DNA from: Brooklawnia sp032229645
GTDB lineage: Bacteria > Actinomycetota > Actinomycetes > Propionibacteriales > Propionibacteriaceae
Reading direction: 5' to 3'
Assembly: GCA_963722295.1 (NCBI GenBank)
Contig: CAVRLB010000001.1
Location: 1-64,000 of the forward strand
DNA length: 64,000 bases
Part shown: positions 9,548 to 19,027 of the stretch, piece after piece
Layout of the letters: the number at the start of each line of letters is the position of its first letter
Position numbering within the stretch: position 1 is the first letter of the stretch
The notes under the pieces: model-generated
Told to the model about the DNA's origin: nothing
The model's database searches: none
What the model saw: only the letters and a program-made list of their open reading frames with translations
Position numbers and translations under genes: made by a program

Positions 9548-10453
9548 ATGTCGGCTGACGCCCCTACGAGCAGCAAACCAAAGACGAGGTTTGCGTGGCT
9601 CAGACCACCCCAGTTCGACGAGAACGGGGCGATGGATATCTGGGATCACGTTCGGGAGGTCCGCTACCGGCTGATCGTCTCAGCGGTAGCCGTCCTGGTC
9701 TTGTTCGTCGTTGCCTTCATCTTCTATATCCCCATCGTCGAGCTGATCCTGCGTCCTTATCAGATCGCTGCCGACAGAGTCAGCGCGGCGAACCCGGACG
9801 CGCAGATTCAGGTCGTCAATTCGGGCGTTGCGTCCCCGATGCTGCTGGCGCTGAAATCCGCGGGCCTGGCTGCGCTCATCGCAGCCTGCCCGGTCTGGTT
9901 GTACCAGCTATGGGCGTTCATCGTCCCGGGCCTGCTGACCAAGGAGAAGCGGGTCGCGCAGCTCTTCCTGCTATCGGCGATCCCGCTTTTCCTCTCCGGT
10001 GTGGTCGTCGGCTACCTGATCTTGCCGAGGGCATTCGAGTTCATGCTGGGTTTCACGGTTGCCCAGGCCGGCGTGGCCAACTTGCAGGACCTCAACGACT
10101 TCCTCTCCCTCGAAATGCGCATGCTCCTGGTCTTCGGCCTCAGCTTCTTGCTGCCGGTGGTGCTGGTGATGCTCAACATGCTCGGCCTGTTGAAGAGTTG
10201 GCAGCTGAAGAAGGCCCGCACCATCTCTGTCTTCTTGTGCTTCGTCTTCGGCGCGGTGGCAACGCCATCGGGCGATCCGTTCTCGATGCTCGCGCTCTCC
10301 TTGCCGATGGTGATCATGTACTTGGCCAGCGAGCTGATCTGCTCCCGCCGGGACAAGGCTCGGCTGAAGGAACGGATCCGAAAAGGGGAGCTCACTCCCG
10401 ACGAGGCCGAAATCGAATATCGGGGAAAGACACTTCAGACTGATGACCAGTGA
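9548..10453 (+). CDS. tatC: Sec-independent translocase subunit TatC
   Basis: A 301-residue TatC with six predicted membrane helices. The cytoplasmic N terminus carries the signal-peptide recognition motif MDIWDHVREVRYRLIVSA. The conserved periplasmic region and helices follow (PVWLYQLWAFIVPGLLTKEKR, then FGLSFLLPVVLVMLNMLGLL and ATPSGDPFSMLALSLPMVIMYL). It recognises twin-arginine signals and recruits TatA. No tatB lies beside it. The tgt gene starts inside its last 11 bases, suggesting coupling. Confidence 0.95.
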   Translation: MSADAPTSSKPKTRFAWLRPPQFDENGAMDIWDHVREVRYRLIVSAVAVLVLFVVAFIFYIPIVELILRPYQIAADRVSAANPDAQIQVVNSGVASPMLLALKSAGLAALIAACPVWLYQLWAFIVPGLLTKEKRVAQLFLLSAIPLFLSGVVVGYLILPRAFEFMLGFTVAQAGVANLQDLNDFLSLEMRMLLVFGLSFLLPVVLVMLNMLGLLKSWQLKKARTISVFLCFVFGAVATPSGDPFSMLALSLPMVIMYLASELICSRRDKARLKERIRKGELTPDEAEIEYRGKTLQTDDQ

Positions 10454-11744
10454 ACCGCCAAGCCCGGAAGACTTCGGTTTCCGGGTGGACGCCAGACTGC
10501 CCGATGGGCTGGGACGAGCCGGAGTCATCCGCACGCCGCACGGTGAGATTGCCACGCCGGCGTTCATCGTCGTCGGCACCAAGGCCAATGTGAAGGCGGT
10601 GCTTCCCGAACAGATCATTCAGTTGGGTGGCCAGGCTGTGCTCGCGAACGCTTTCCACCTCTACCTTCAGCCCGGCAGTGAGATCGTCGATGAGGCCGGC
10701 GGTGTGGGCGCATTCATGAATTGGCCGGGACCCACGTTCACCGACTCCGGTGGCTTTCAGGTCATGAGTTTGGGTGCCGGCTTCAAGAAGGTGCTCGCAA
10801 TGGATGTCACCGGGCTACAGAACGACGACGTGATCGCCGAGGGAAAGCAGCGTCGGGCCCACGTGGACGACGACGGGGTCTGGTTCAATTCGCCCATCAA
10901 CGGTGACCGGCATCGTTTCACTCCCGAGATCAGTATGCGCGTGCAACACGAGCTGGGCGCCGACATCATCTTCGCGTTCGACGAACTGACCACCTTGCTG
11001 AACACTCGCGGATACCAGGAGTCGTCCGTGCAACGAACCCAGGCTTGGGCGCAGCGTTGCCTGGCGGCTCATCGCGAGTTGACCGCGGAGCGATCGCATC
11101 GTCCCTACCAGGCGCTTTTCGGTGTGGTGCAGGGTGCCCAGTACGAGGACCTCCGCAGACAGGCCTGTCGCGGGCTGATGACGACCGAGGTCGAGGGACA
11201 GTACTTCGACGGTTACGGCATCGGCGGAGCGCTGGAGAAGCAACGGCTGGGCGAAATCGTCTCCTGGTGTACCTCCGAGCTGCCGGATGACAAACCCAGG
11301 CATCTGCTGGGCATCAGCGAGCCCGATGACTTCTTCGCAGCGATCGAGGCCGGTGTCGATACCTTCGATTGCGTCAATCCGAGCCGAGTGGCGCGGAACG
11401 CGGCGATCTACACTGCGGACGGACGGTACAACGTGACCACCGCGGCGAACAGGCGAGCGTTCGTCCCGCTCGAGGACGGCTGCGACTGCTACACCTGCAC
11501 GCATTTTACGCGCGCCTATCTGCACCACCTGTTCAAGGCGAAGGAAATGCTGGCTGCGACACTCGCAACCATTCACAACGAACGATTCACGGTACGGCTG
11601 GTCGATTCCATTCGGGCAGCCATGATCGCCGGAGACTTCGAGGCCTGCCGGACCGAGGTGCTCGGTCGTTTCTATGCCGCAGCGCCTCGGTCGATCGCAG
11701 GGCGCATACCACAACATGAGGAGGCCAAACGTGCCAGGCACTAG
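10443..11744 (+). CDS. tgt: tRNA-guanine (queuine) transglycosylase
   Basis: A 433-residue Tgt, the enzyme that exchanges guanine-34 for a queuosine precursor in tRNAs with GUN anticodons. The active-site motif FTDSGGFQVMSLG is near residue 98, the nucleophile region is DTFDCVNPSRVARNAA near residue 308, and the zinc site is CDCYTCTHFTRAYLHHL near residue 350. It is longer than the E. coli enzyme (about 375 residues), with extra sequence in the middle; long forms are seen in actinobacteria. It overlaps tatC by 11 bases, and the ferrochelatase starts inside its end. No queuine biosynthesis genes are in the window, so salvage is possible but unproven. Confidence 0.95.
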   Translation: MTSEPPSPEDFGFRVDARLPDGLGRAGVIRTPHGEIATPAFIVVGTKANVKAVLPEQIIQLGGQAVLANAFHLYLQPGSEIVDEAGGVGAFMNWPGPTFTDSGGFQVMSLGAGFKKVLAMDVTGLQNDDVIAEGKQRRAHVDDDGVWFNSPINGDRHRFTPEISMRVQHELGADIIFAFDELTTLLNTRGYQESSVQRTQAWAQRCLAAHRELTAERSHRPYQALFGVVQGAQYEDLRRQACRGLMTTEVEGQYFDGYGIGGALEKQRLGEIVSWCTSELPDDKPRHLLGISEPDDFFAAIEAGVDTFDCVNPSRVARNAAIYTADGRYNVTTAANRRAFVPLEDGCDCYTCTHFTRAYLHHLFKAKEMLAATLATIHNERFTVRLVDSIRAAMIAGDFEACRTEVLGRFYAAAPRSIAGRIPQHEEAKRARH

Positions 11745-12732
11745 AACGCTGCTCGTCAACACGGGTACCCCCGACAGCCCCGACAAGGCTGCCGTGACGG
11801 AGTACCTCTCCGAGTTTCTGAACGATCCGTACATGATGGGGATGCCCGACGCGGTACGCCGAGTACTCGTCGACAAGATCATCGTTCCGGGACGCGTGGG
11901 TGGCTCATCGGCACGTTACCGGGATCTCTTCGCCGAGTCGGGCGGGCGTTCCCCGCTGGCCGTGCACAGCGACGCGCTGGCCGCCAAATTGAGCGCTGAA
12001 CTCGGGCATTCGGTGCTGCCTTTCATGCGGTACGGGCATCCGGGCATCGATGACATCGCCGATCAACTGGCCGATGCCGACGAGATCGTCATCGCACCGA
12101 TGTTCCCCCAGGAGACCTACTCCAGCTACGTCAGTGCCGCCGAGTACGCGATCGAGCAGGTCGGTACCCGGTTCCCTGGGGCACGGCTGAGCGTCTTGCG
12201 TCCTTACTATGATCATCCCGGCTTCATCGATTCACTGGCCACCAGCGTGCGTCCGTATTTCACCGACGAGTACGACCTGATGGTCATCTCCTTCCATTCC
12301 ATTCCGGTGAGTCATCAGGTTCGCGGTGCCCGCGTCGGCATGGACTACCAGCAGCAGTGCCGCGTGACGGCCCATCTACTGGCTGAGGCCGTGGGCGTGC
12401 CCGATGAGAAACTGCGCGTCACCTTCCAGTCGGCGATCAAGCCGATGAAATGGCTGGAGCCCGCACTGGAGACCGAGTGCGTGGCGTGGGCCCATGCCGG
12501 TACCGAGCGCGTGCTGGTGGTCTGTCCCGGCTTCGCGGTCGATTGCCTGGAGACCGTCTACGACATCGGTTCGAAGCTGGCCAAGAGTTTCACGGCGGCC
12601 GGCGGCACCGAGTTCACCCTGGTTCCGGCATTGAACGCGCAAGATCATTGGGCCCGGGCGTTGGCAGAGATCCTGCGTTCCGACCATGTGCAGCCCGTCG
12701 CGGAAACCCTGCGTAGCCCCGCCGGCGTCTGA
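11731..12732 (+). CDS. hemH: Ferrochelatase
   Basis: A 333-residue ferrochelatase, which inserts iron into a porphyrin in haem synthesis. Recognised features are TLLVNTGTPDSPDKAAVTEYL at the N terminus, APMFPQETYSSYVSA, the active-site histidine motif SFHSIP, FQSAIKPMKWLEP, and CPGFAVDCLETVYDIG near residue 267. The CPGFxxDCLET block is the form seen in proteobacterial HemH; actinobacterial coproporphyrin ferrochelatases usually have another sequence here. GAGGAGG at 11718-11724 places the start at GTG 11731, inside the end of tgt. The choice between protoporphyrin and coproporphyrin as substrate cannot be made from sequence alone. Confidence 0.88.
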   Translation: MPGTRTLLVNTGTPDSPDKAAVTEYLSEFLNDPYMMGMPDAVRRVLVDKIIVPGRVGGSSARYRDLFAESGGRSPLAVHSDALAAKLSAELGHSVLPFMRYGHPGIDDIADQLADADEIVIAPMFPQETYSSYVSAAEYAIEQVGTRFPGARLSVLRPYYDHPGFIDSLATSVRPYFTDEYDLMVISFHSIPVSHQVRGARVGMDYQQQCRVTAHLLAEAVGVPDEKLRVTFQSAIKPMKWLEPALETECVAWAHAGTERVLVVCPGFAVDCLETVYDIGSKLAKSFTAAGGTEFTLVPALNAQDHWARALAEILRSDHVQPVAETLRSPAGV

Positions 12733-12810
12733 CCTCGAACGGCCGGGCTCAGGGCCGCCGAGTTGGCGCGTCCGGGCCCACCGTGGGCTCAGTAATGGCA
12801 GTATCGATAC

Positions 12811-13281
12811 ATGACAGAGAACACGGCGAACAGCGAAGACATCCCCGATCCGTCGGTCCAGATGGAGCAGCTCAGCGAGTCCGATTCGCTGATCAATCGC
12901 GGCGTGGACGATGTTCTCGACGAGGGTTATACAGCGCCCGACAACTGGTCTCCCGCGCAGGGGTTCGGCAATACAGGGGCCGAGATGAAGCAGGGGGAGA
13001 CCCTCGAGCAGCGCATTGCTCAGGAGCAGCCGGAGACCGATCCGAAGAAGCTGCACGGGCCATGGAATCCCAATCGCGAGAACCGGCAGGTCGGCACCCA
13101 GCGTGCGGGACGCCTGGTGGCCGCCGGCGGTGGCCTCGACGGCACCGACACCATAGCTGAGTCGGTCGCCTCCGATGTGGGCATATCCGGGGGGGCGGCC
13201 AGCGCCGAAGAGGCCGCGATGCACATCGTCTCGGAAGAAGACCTGGAGAACCCCGGCGATGACGAGGACAACGACGACTGA
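12811..13281 (+). CDS. DUF5709-like acidic protein
   Basis: A 156-residue acidic, probably mostly disordered protein with no signal peptide or membrane segment. The motif GYTAPDNWSPAQGFGNTGAE followed by QGETLEQRIAQEQPET (about residues 40-75) is the core I associate with DUF5709, an actinobacterial family of unknown function. The tail is rich in Asp and Glu. It stands alone between hemH and phoH. No Shine-Dalgarno sequence precedes the ATG. Confidence 0.7.
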   Translation: MTENTANSEDIPDPSVQMEQLSESDSLINRGVDDVLDEGYTAPDNWSPAQGFGNTGAEMKQGETLEQRIAQEQPETDPKKLHGPWNPNRENRQVGTQRAGRLVAAGGGLDGTDTIAESVASDVGISGGAASAEEAAMHIVSEEDLENPGDDEDNDD

Positions 13282-13418
13282 GCGATCCGGGTCGCGGCCG
13301 ATTGGTGGTGCGCGGCTAGAATTGGCGGGAACGCTACGGAAGGATCGTCCTGACTACCAGTCATCAACCCCTTGAAGAAGCTGCTGAGCCTCGATCGGCG
13401 GTCCGCACCGTCGATCAC

Positions 13419-14404
<986 letters not shown>

Positions 14405-14408
<4 letters not shown>

Positions 14409-14863
14409 TCGAGATCAACAACGAGTCGGGTGAGCAGGTCGACGAGCTTGCGCTGGTCCAACTGGCGGAGTTTGCGCTTGGGCGCCTACGGATTCATCCG
14501 CAGGCGGAGCTATCGATTCTGCTGATCGACCCGGACGCCATGGCCGAACTGCATCAGCGGTTCATGGACCTGCCGGGGCCGACCGATGTGATGAGCTTCC
14601 CGATGGACGAGTTGCGGGCCCCCGAGCCGGGTCAGGCGCCCCCGCGCGGCATGCTCGGGGACATCGTGATCTGCCCACAGTTCACGTCGGCGCAGGCACC
14701 GGAAAACGGCCGTGAGCCCGCCGATGAGATCCGTTACCTGCTGATTCACGGGCTGCTGCACCTGCTCGGTCACGATCATGCCGAGCCGGCCGAGAAGGCC
14801 GTGATGTTCGGGTTGAACGACACCATCATCGCCGAGTGGCAGCGCTCAAGGGCGGCACAGTGA
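14405..14863 (+). CDS. ybeY: Endoribonuclease YbeY
   Basis: A 152-residue YbeY metalloprotein, involved in 16S rRNA 3' maturation and ribosome quality control. The zinc-binding signature H-x3-H-x5-H is present as LLIHGLLHLLGHDHAEP near residues 118-129. The strand LSILLIDPDAMAELHQRFMD and the motif GPTDVMSFPMDE are also typical. It overlaps phoH and corC by 4 bases each, so phoH-ybeY-corC-era reads as one operon. Confidence 0.95.
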
Positions 14864-16137
14864 CCAGCGTCGATTGGATCATGATCGGCTGCGCCGTGGT
14901 GGCTGCGGCGCTCGCGGGTATCGGGTCCGCGGTGGAAACCGCGTTGGTGAGCATTACCCCGACCCGGGCCGAGCAGATGGTTGCCGACGGTAAGCGGGGC
15001 GCAGCGGCGGTCAAGCAGATCACCGACGATCCCGCGCCGGAGACGTCTACCGCGGCCTTCCTTCGGGTTGCCTGCGAAGTCATCTCGATCGTGTTGGTCT
15101 GCTTGGTGCTTGTCGACAACTTCAGCGGTCTTGGCGTGCGGCTATGGGGCACCGCGCTGATCATGACGTTGGTGGCCTTTGTGGTCTGGGGGGTCGCACC
15201 CCGCACGCTGGGACGGCAGAACGCCGAGAGCATCGCCGGTGCGAGCGCTCGGACACTGTCGGTGCTGTCAGTGATTCTCTGGCCGGTCTCGCAGCTGTTG
15301 ATCTGGATCGGCAACGCGATCACCCCGGGCCACGGCTACGCGGACGGTCCCTTCATCGCCGAGGCCGAGAAGATTGCCGGCGCCAGCGAGGGCGAGCGCG
15401 AAATGATCAACTCGGTCTTCGAACTGGGCGACACGATCGTCCGCGAAGTCATGGTGCCGCGCACCGACGTGGTCTACCTGAACAGCGATAAGACCCTGCG
15501 GCAGGGGCTTTCGCTGGCGCTGCGATCCGGGTTCAGCCGGATCCCGGTGATTGGCGAGAATCTGGACGAGGTCGTCGGCGTGCTCTATGTCAAAGACCTG
15601 ATGCGTCGGGTCTACGACAATCCGGACGCCGACAAGCGAGAGACGGTCGGTTCGTTGATGCGGCCGGCGTCGTTCACGCCGGATTCCAAGCCGATCGACG
15701 ATCTGATGCGCGAGATGCAGACCAGCCGGCACCACATGGTGATCGTGATCGACGAGTTCGGCGGCACCGCCGGCGTCGCCACGATCGAGGACATCGTCGA
15801 GGAGATCGTCGGCGAGATCACCGACGAGTACGATGCCGAGCCCGATCTGGCAGAAGAGATCGAGCCCGGAGTATGGCGGATCTCGGCTCGGATGCCGGTC
15901 GACGACATGGGTGATCTTTTCGGTCTCCAGCTCGATGACGAAGACGTCGAGACGGTAGGCGGAGTGCTGGCCAAAGAACTCAATATGGTGCCGATCTTCG
16001 GATCGCAGGTCGTCTGGAACGGACTGGAGATCACCGCCGAGAAGTCGACGGGTCGCCGTCACCAGATCGACACCGCGCTGGTGCGCCGGGTCGCGGACGA
16101 GAATGCCGATGAATCAGAGGATGGGGACGATGACTGA
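14860..16137 (+). CDS. CNNM/CorC (HlyC) family membrane protein
   Basis: A 425-residue membrane protein with an N-terminal CNNM (DUF21) domain of about four helices (residues 1-150), a tandem CBS pair, and a C-terminal CorC_HlyC domain. Markers are FELGDTIVREVMVPRTDVVYL (start of the CBS pair, near residue 185), GFSRIPVIGENLDEVVGVLYVKDL, and VIDEFGGTAGVATIEDIVEEIVGEI. Family members are linked to magnesium or cobalt efflux. The GTG at 14860 overlaps the ybeY stop; an earlier in-frame GTG at 14836 is less likely. The C terminus is acidic. Confidence 0.88.
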   Translation: MTSVDWIMIGCAVVAAALAGIGSAVETALVSITPTRAEQMVADGKRGAAAVKQITDDPAPETSTAAFLRVACEVISIVLVCLVLVDNFSGLGVRLWGTALIMTLVAFVVWGVAPRTLGRQNAESIAGASARTLSVLSVILWPVSQLLIWIGNAITPGHGYADGPFIAEAEKIAGASEGEREMINSVFELGDTIVREVMVPRTDVVYLNSDKTLRQGLSLALRSGFSRIPVIGENLDEVVGVLYVKDLMRRVYDNPDADKRETVGSLMRPASFTPDSKPIDDLMREMQTSRHHMVIVIDEFGGTAGVATIEDIVEEIVGEITDEYDAEPDLAEEIEPGVWRISARMPVDDMGDLFGLQLDDEDVETVGGVLAKELNMVPIFGSQVVWNGLEITAEKSTGRRHQIDTALVRRVADENADESEDGDDD

Positions 16138-17071
16138 GCAGCCAGGGGTACCGGAAGGTTTTAAGTCGGGTTTCGTCTGCTTCGTCGGGCGTCCGAATGC
16201 GGGCAAATCGACGCTGACGAATGCGCTGGTGGGGACCAAAGTCGCCATCACCAGCAGCAAACCGCAGACCACCAGGCATGCCGTGCGCGGCATCATCTCG
16301 CGTCCGGACGCCCAACTGGTGGTCATCGACACCCCAGGCTTGAGCAAGCCGCGCTCGCTGCTGCAGGAGCGGCTCAACGACCTAGTCTATGCCACCTGGA
16401 GCGAAGTGGACGTGATCGCGGTCGTGCTGCCCGCCAATCAGCACGTCGGACCCGGTGACGAGTACCTGGTGCGTGAGGTGGCCGGATTGGCGCATCCGCC
16501 GAGGCTGGTTGCTATCTGTTCGAAGGCAGATTTGGTGAGTCCGACCAGGCTTGCCAAGCAGTTGCTTGAAATCGATGCCCTGCAGGAAAAGACCGGTGTG
16601 GTCTTCGAGGAGATCGTGCCCTGTTCAGCGCTTTCCGGCGATCAGGTGGACGAGGTCGCCGACGTACTGATTTCGATGATGAGTGAGGGCCCTGCCTACT
16701 ATCCCGATGGCGAGGCGACCGATGAGCCGACCGAGACCTTGGTGGCCGAGCTGATTCGTGAGGCCGCGCTGGAAGGCGTCCGAGACGAGCTGCCCCATTC
16801 GATAGCGGTCGAGTTGGACCAGATGGGGTTGCGTGAGGACCGCCCCGTCGATCGTCCGCTGCTCGACATCTATGCGTCCCTGATCGTGGAGCGGGACTCC
16901 CAGAAGCCGATCATGATCGGACGCCGGGGCGAGCACATCAAGCAGGTCGGCACCGACGCGCGTAAGCAGATCAGCGCCCTGCTGGGTACTCCGGTACACC
17001 TGGATCTCAAGGTCAAAGTGCTCAAGGAATGGCAACGCAACCCCAAGCACCTGAACCGTCTGGGTTTCTGA
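16130..17071 (+). CDS. era: GTPase Era
   Basis: A 313-residue Era, a GTPase that binds 16S rRNA during small-subunit assembly. G1 is GRPNAGKSTLTNAL near residue 17, the switch region contains SSKPQTTRHAVRG, G3 is DTPGL, and G4 is SKAD where NKxD is more usual. The C-terminal KH domain carries IGRRGEHIKQVGTDARKQI near residue 262. The ATG at 16130 overlaps the end of the CorC gene by 8 bases. Era usually follows ybeY and corC, as here. Confidence 0.95.
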   Translation: MTEQPGVPEGFKSGFVCFVGRPNAGKSTLTNALVGTKVAITSSKPQTTRHAVRGIISRPDAQLVVIDTPGLSKPRSLLQERLNDLVYATWSEVDVIAVVLPANQHVGPGDEYLVREVAGLAHPPRLVAICSKADLVSPTRLAKQLLEIDALQEKTGVVFEEIVPCSALSGDQVDEVADVLISMMSEGPAYYPDGEATDEPTETLVAELIREAALEGVRDELPHSIAVELDQMGLREDRPVDRPLLDIYASLIVERDSQKPIMIGRRGEHIKQVGTDARKQISALLGTPVHLDLKVKVLKEWQRNPKHLNRLGF

Positions 17072-17129
17072 ATACGGGGATACGGATGGCCCGCAGCGCG
17101 CCGCCCAAGAAGTCGCCCCTGACGGACAG

Positions 17130-17189
17130 CGGCTACCGAGAATCGCAGAAGCTGCCGGATGATCGGTAGCCGTTGCGATTCGCGGTAGC
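17130..17189. terminator. Inverted repeats between convergent genes
   Basis: CGGCTACCG at 17130-17138 can pair perfectly with CGGTAGCCG at 17164-17172. A larger arm, 17132-17147, can instead pair with 17174-17189 (16 bp with one mismatch). The two hairpins exclude each other. They sit between the convergent era and polyol dehydrogenase genes with no T tract, and probably act as a bidirectional transcription end. Confidence 0.55.
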
Positions 17190-17212
17190 GGTTGTGTGGT
17201 GACAGCAGGTCC

Positions 17213-18688
17213 TTATTCGCCAAGCGCGTTGTTCGCCGCGGCCTCCACACCATCGGTGACGATGATCTGGAGCAGTTCGGCGACGCGATCGGTGAACTCG
17301 CCGTGCTCACCGAGCTCGGTCGGGAAGAATCCGCCGGTCATGATCTTCTCGACGTGCTCGTGGGTGTTCTTGGCACCAGCGGTCGCTGCGGCGAGCTCCT
17401 CGCGCTGCGGCTCTTCCATCTCGGCGGCGATCTGGCCGGGATCGAATCCGGCCGGGGGAGCGACACAGGCGATCCATGATGCGGCGGTCAGCGCCATCTC
17501 GTTGGGCATTTCGCCCATATTCAGCAGCCGCAGCGCGGGCTCGGGGATGCGCTGCAGCAGCTTGGCCGAACCGTCCGAGCCAACACGAGCGGTCTTGTCG
17601 CCTAGGGCGTGGTTCTGCCAGCGGTGGAAGAGCTGGGCGACATAGGCGTCCGCGTCGAATCCGTGGGGTAGCTCAATGCTGGGCAAGTACTCGTTATAGA
17701 TCGCGGCGTGCACAGACTTGGCTACGAACTCCTTGTCGCGGGCGGACGGGATGGTCGGCGAGTTGCTGAGCCCGCCCAGGTAGCTGATCAGCGAATGCGA
17801 GCCGTTGAGCAGACGCAGCTTGACCAGCTCGTACTGCTCCACTTCGTCGGAGAAGGTGACTCCGGGTGCTGCCTCCCAGGCTGGTCGTCCGGCCTTGAAG
17901 TGGTCTTCCAGCACCCACATGGTGAATGCCTCGGCCGGCACCGGCGCCTCGTCGCGCAGACCGAGGATCTGCTCGACCTGTGCCTTGGTCTGATCGTTGG
18001 TGCCGGGCACGATCCGGTCGACCATGGCATTCGGGAAGGAGACGTTCTCGGCGATCCACGACAGCGCGTTGTCGTCCACGCCTGCGGCCTGCAAGAACTC
18101 GGTCACCATCGCCTTGGTTGTGTTGCCGGCCGACTGCATGTTGTCGCACGACAACACGGTGAGCGGAGCCTTCGACTCCTGGAAGCGCTTCACCAGACCC
18201 CACGCCAGCTGAGCCAGCGGAGCCTTCGCACTGTCCGGGCCTGCCAGACCGGGCGCGATCTCATCCGAGCCGGTCGTCAGATGGCCGGTGACGCCGTCCT
18301 TGTTGTAGCCCTTCTCGGTGATCGTCAACGTGACGATCTTGTGATTTGGATCGGCGATCGCCGCGAGCACCTCGGCGGGCTGCTCAGCCGCGACGAAGAG
18401 CCGGCGGTGCACGTCGACAAGCTGAACGTCGGTGCCTTCCGGGCTCAGCTGAAGGATCGAATAGATGAAGTCCTGATTGAGCATCGGATCGATGATCCGG
18501 CGAGAACGGTTGGCAACGCCGACGATGCCCCAGTCGCCACCCGCCTCAGCCATCGCGAGCGCCGTGTTCACAGCTGCGTGTGCACGGTGGAACTGTCCAA
18601 TGCCAAGGTGCACGATGCCGGTGGCACCGGGAGCCGACGCCCCGATCCGGCGTTCAACCGGGAAATTGGAGCGATTCAGGTTTGCCAT
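17213..18688 (-). CDS. Mannitol/fructuronate dehydrogenase family
   Basis: A 491-residue long-chain polyol dehydrogenase of the mannitol 2-dehydrogenase / fructuronate reductase / altronate oxidoreductase family. The N-terminal Rossmann motif IVHLGIGQFHRAHAA is near residue 23. The middle carries LSCDNMQSAGNTTKAMV and FPNAMVDRIVPGT, and the catalytic region has KLRLLNGSHSLISYLGGL with the family lysine and asparagine-histidine. The reaction is NAD(P)-dependent interconversion of a ketose or keto-acid and a polyol; mannitol or D-arabinitol is plausible, but the substrate is not decidable. The start at 18688 begins MANLNRSNF. No sugar transporter is adjacent. Confidence 0.85.
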   Translation of the reverse strand: MANLNRSNFPVERRIGASAPGATGIVHLGIGQFHRAHAAVNTALAMAEAGGDWGIVGVANRSRRIIDPMLNQDFIYSILQLSPEGTDVQLVDVHRRLFVAAEQPAEVLAAIADPNHKIVTLTITEKGYNKDGVTGHLTTGSDEIAPGLAGPDSAKAPLAQLAWGLVKRFQESKAPLTVLSCDNMQSAGNTTKAMVTEFLQAAGVDDNALSWIAENVSFPNAMVDRIVPGTNDQTKAQVEQILGLRDEAPVPAEAFTMWVLEDHFKAGRPAWEAAPGVTFSDEVEQYELVKLRLLNGSHSLISYLGGLSNSPTIPSARDKEFVAKSVHAAIYNEYLPSIELPHGFDADAYVAQLFHRWQNHALGDKTARVGSDGSAKLLQRIPEPALRLLNMGEMPNEMALTAASWIACVAPPAGFDPGQIAAEMEEPQREELAAATAGAKNTHEHVEKIMTGGFFPTELGEHGEFTDRVAELLQIIVTDGVEAAANNALGE

Positions 18689-18875
18689 GGAGATCACCAA
18701 TCTGGTCGCGGATAATGAACGAAGCGCTGCCTACCGGCATCCGAACACGGCGGACATCCGATCGGCATTCGTCATGACTTATTCTCGCAGCGCCGGGCGT
18801 GACCTGGCGAGCGCTGGCAGTTGTTGCCAACGTCCATCACATTGTCCGCATTTGGTTTCGGCTCACCGACTGGCT

Positions 18876-18881
18876 TATGGT
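18876..18881 (+). promoter_or_regulatory. Likely -10 box for the leuA leader
   Basis: TATGGT lies six bases before the GTG of the leader peptide, the spacing expected for a leaderless transcript. The -35 region is weak (TTTGGT at 18851-18856, long spacing). Confidence 0.45.
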
Positions 18882-18887
18882 TGACAC

Positions 18888-18950
18888 GTGGTTTCGACCT
18901 TCAGCGCATCGTTGGCGCTCCTCCTTGGTCGCCGCAGCGAGACTCGCTAA
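18888..18950 (+). CDS. leuL: leuA leader peptide
   Basis: A 20-residue peptide starting with GTG and ending with TAA. Its middle is LALLL, encoded by TTG GCG CTC CTC CTT: four leucine codons within five. The stop codon falls in the loop of the downstream attenuator hairpin. Ribosome stalling at the leucine codons when leucyl-tRNA is scarce would cover the left arm of the terminator (18932-18942) and let transcription continue into leuA. The peptide has no function of its own. It appears leaderless, with TATGGT six bases upstream. Confidence 0.8.
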   Translation: MVSTFSASLALLLGRRSETR

Positions 18951-18978
18951 GGCCAGTCGCTCTCGCTGCGGAGTTTTT
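18932..18978 (+). terminator. Leucine transcription attenuator of leuA
   Basis: A perfect 11-bp stem (CCGCAGCGAGA at 18932-18942 with TCTCGCTGCGG at 18961-18971) is followed by AG and five T residues. It lies between the leader peptide and leuA, and its left arm overlaps the last codons of the leader. This is the geometry of a classical attenuator. Confidence 0.85.
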
Positions 18979-19027
18979 GGCGCGTCCGACTGACACCAAA
19001 CATTTATCCGCAGCCAAGGAGACCATC

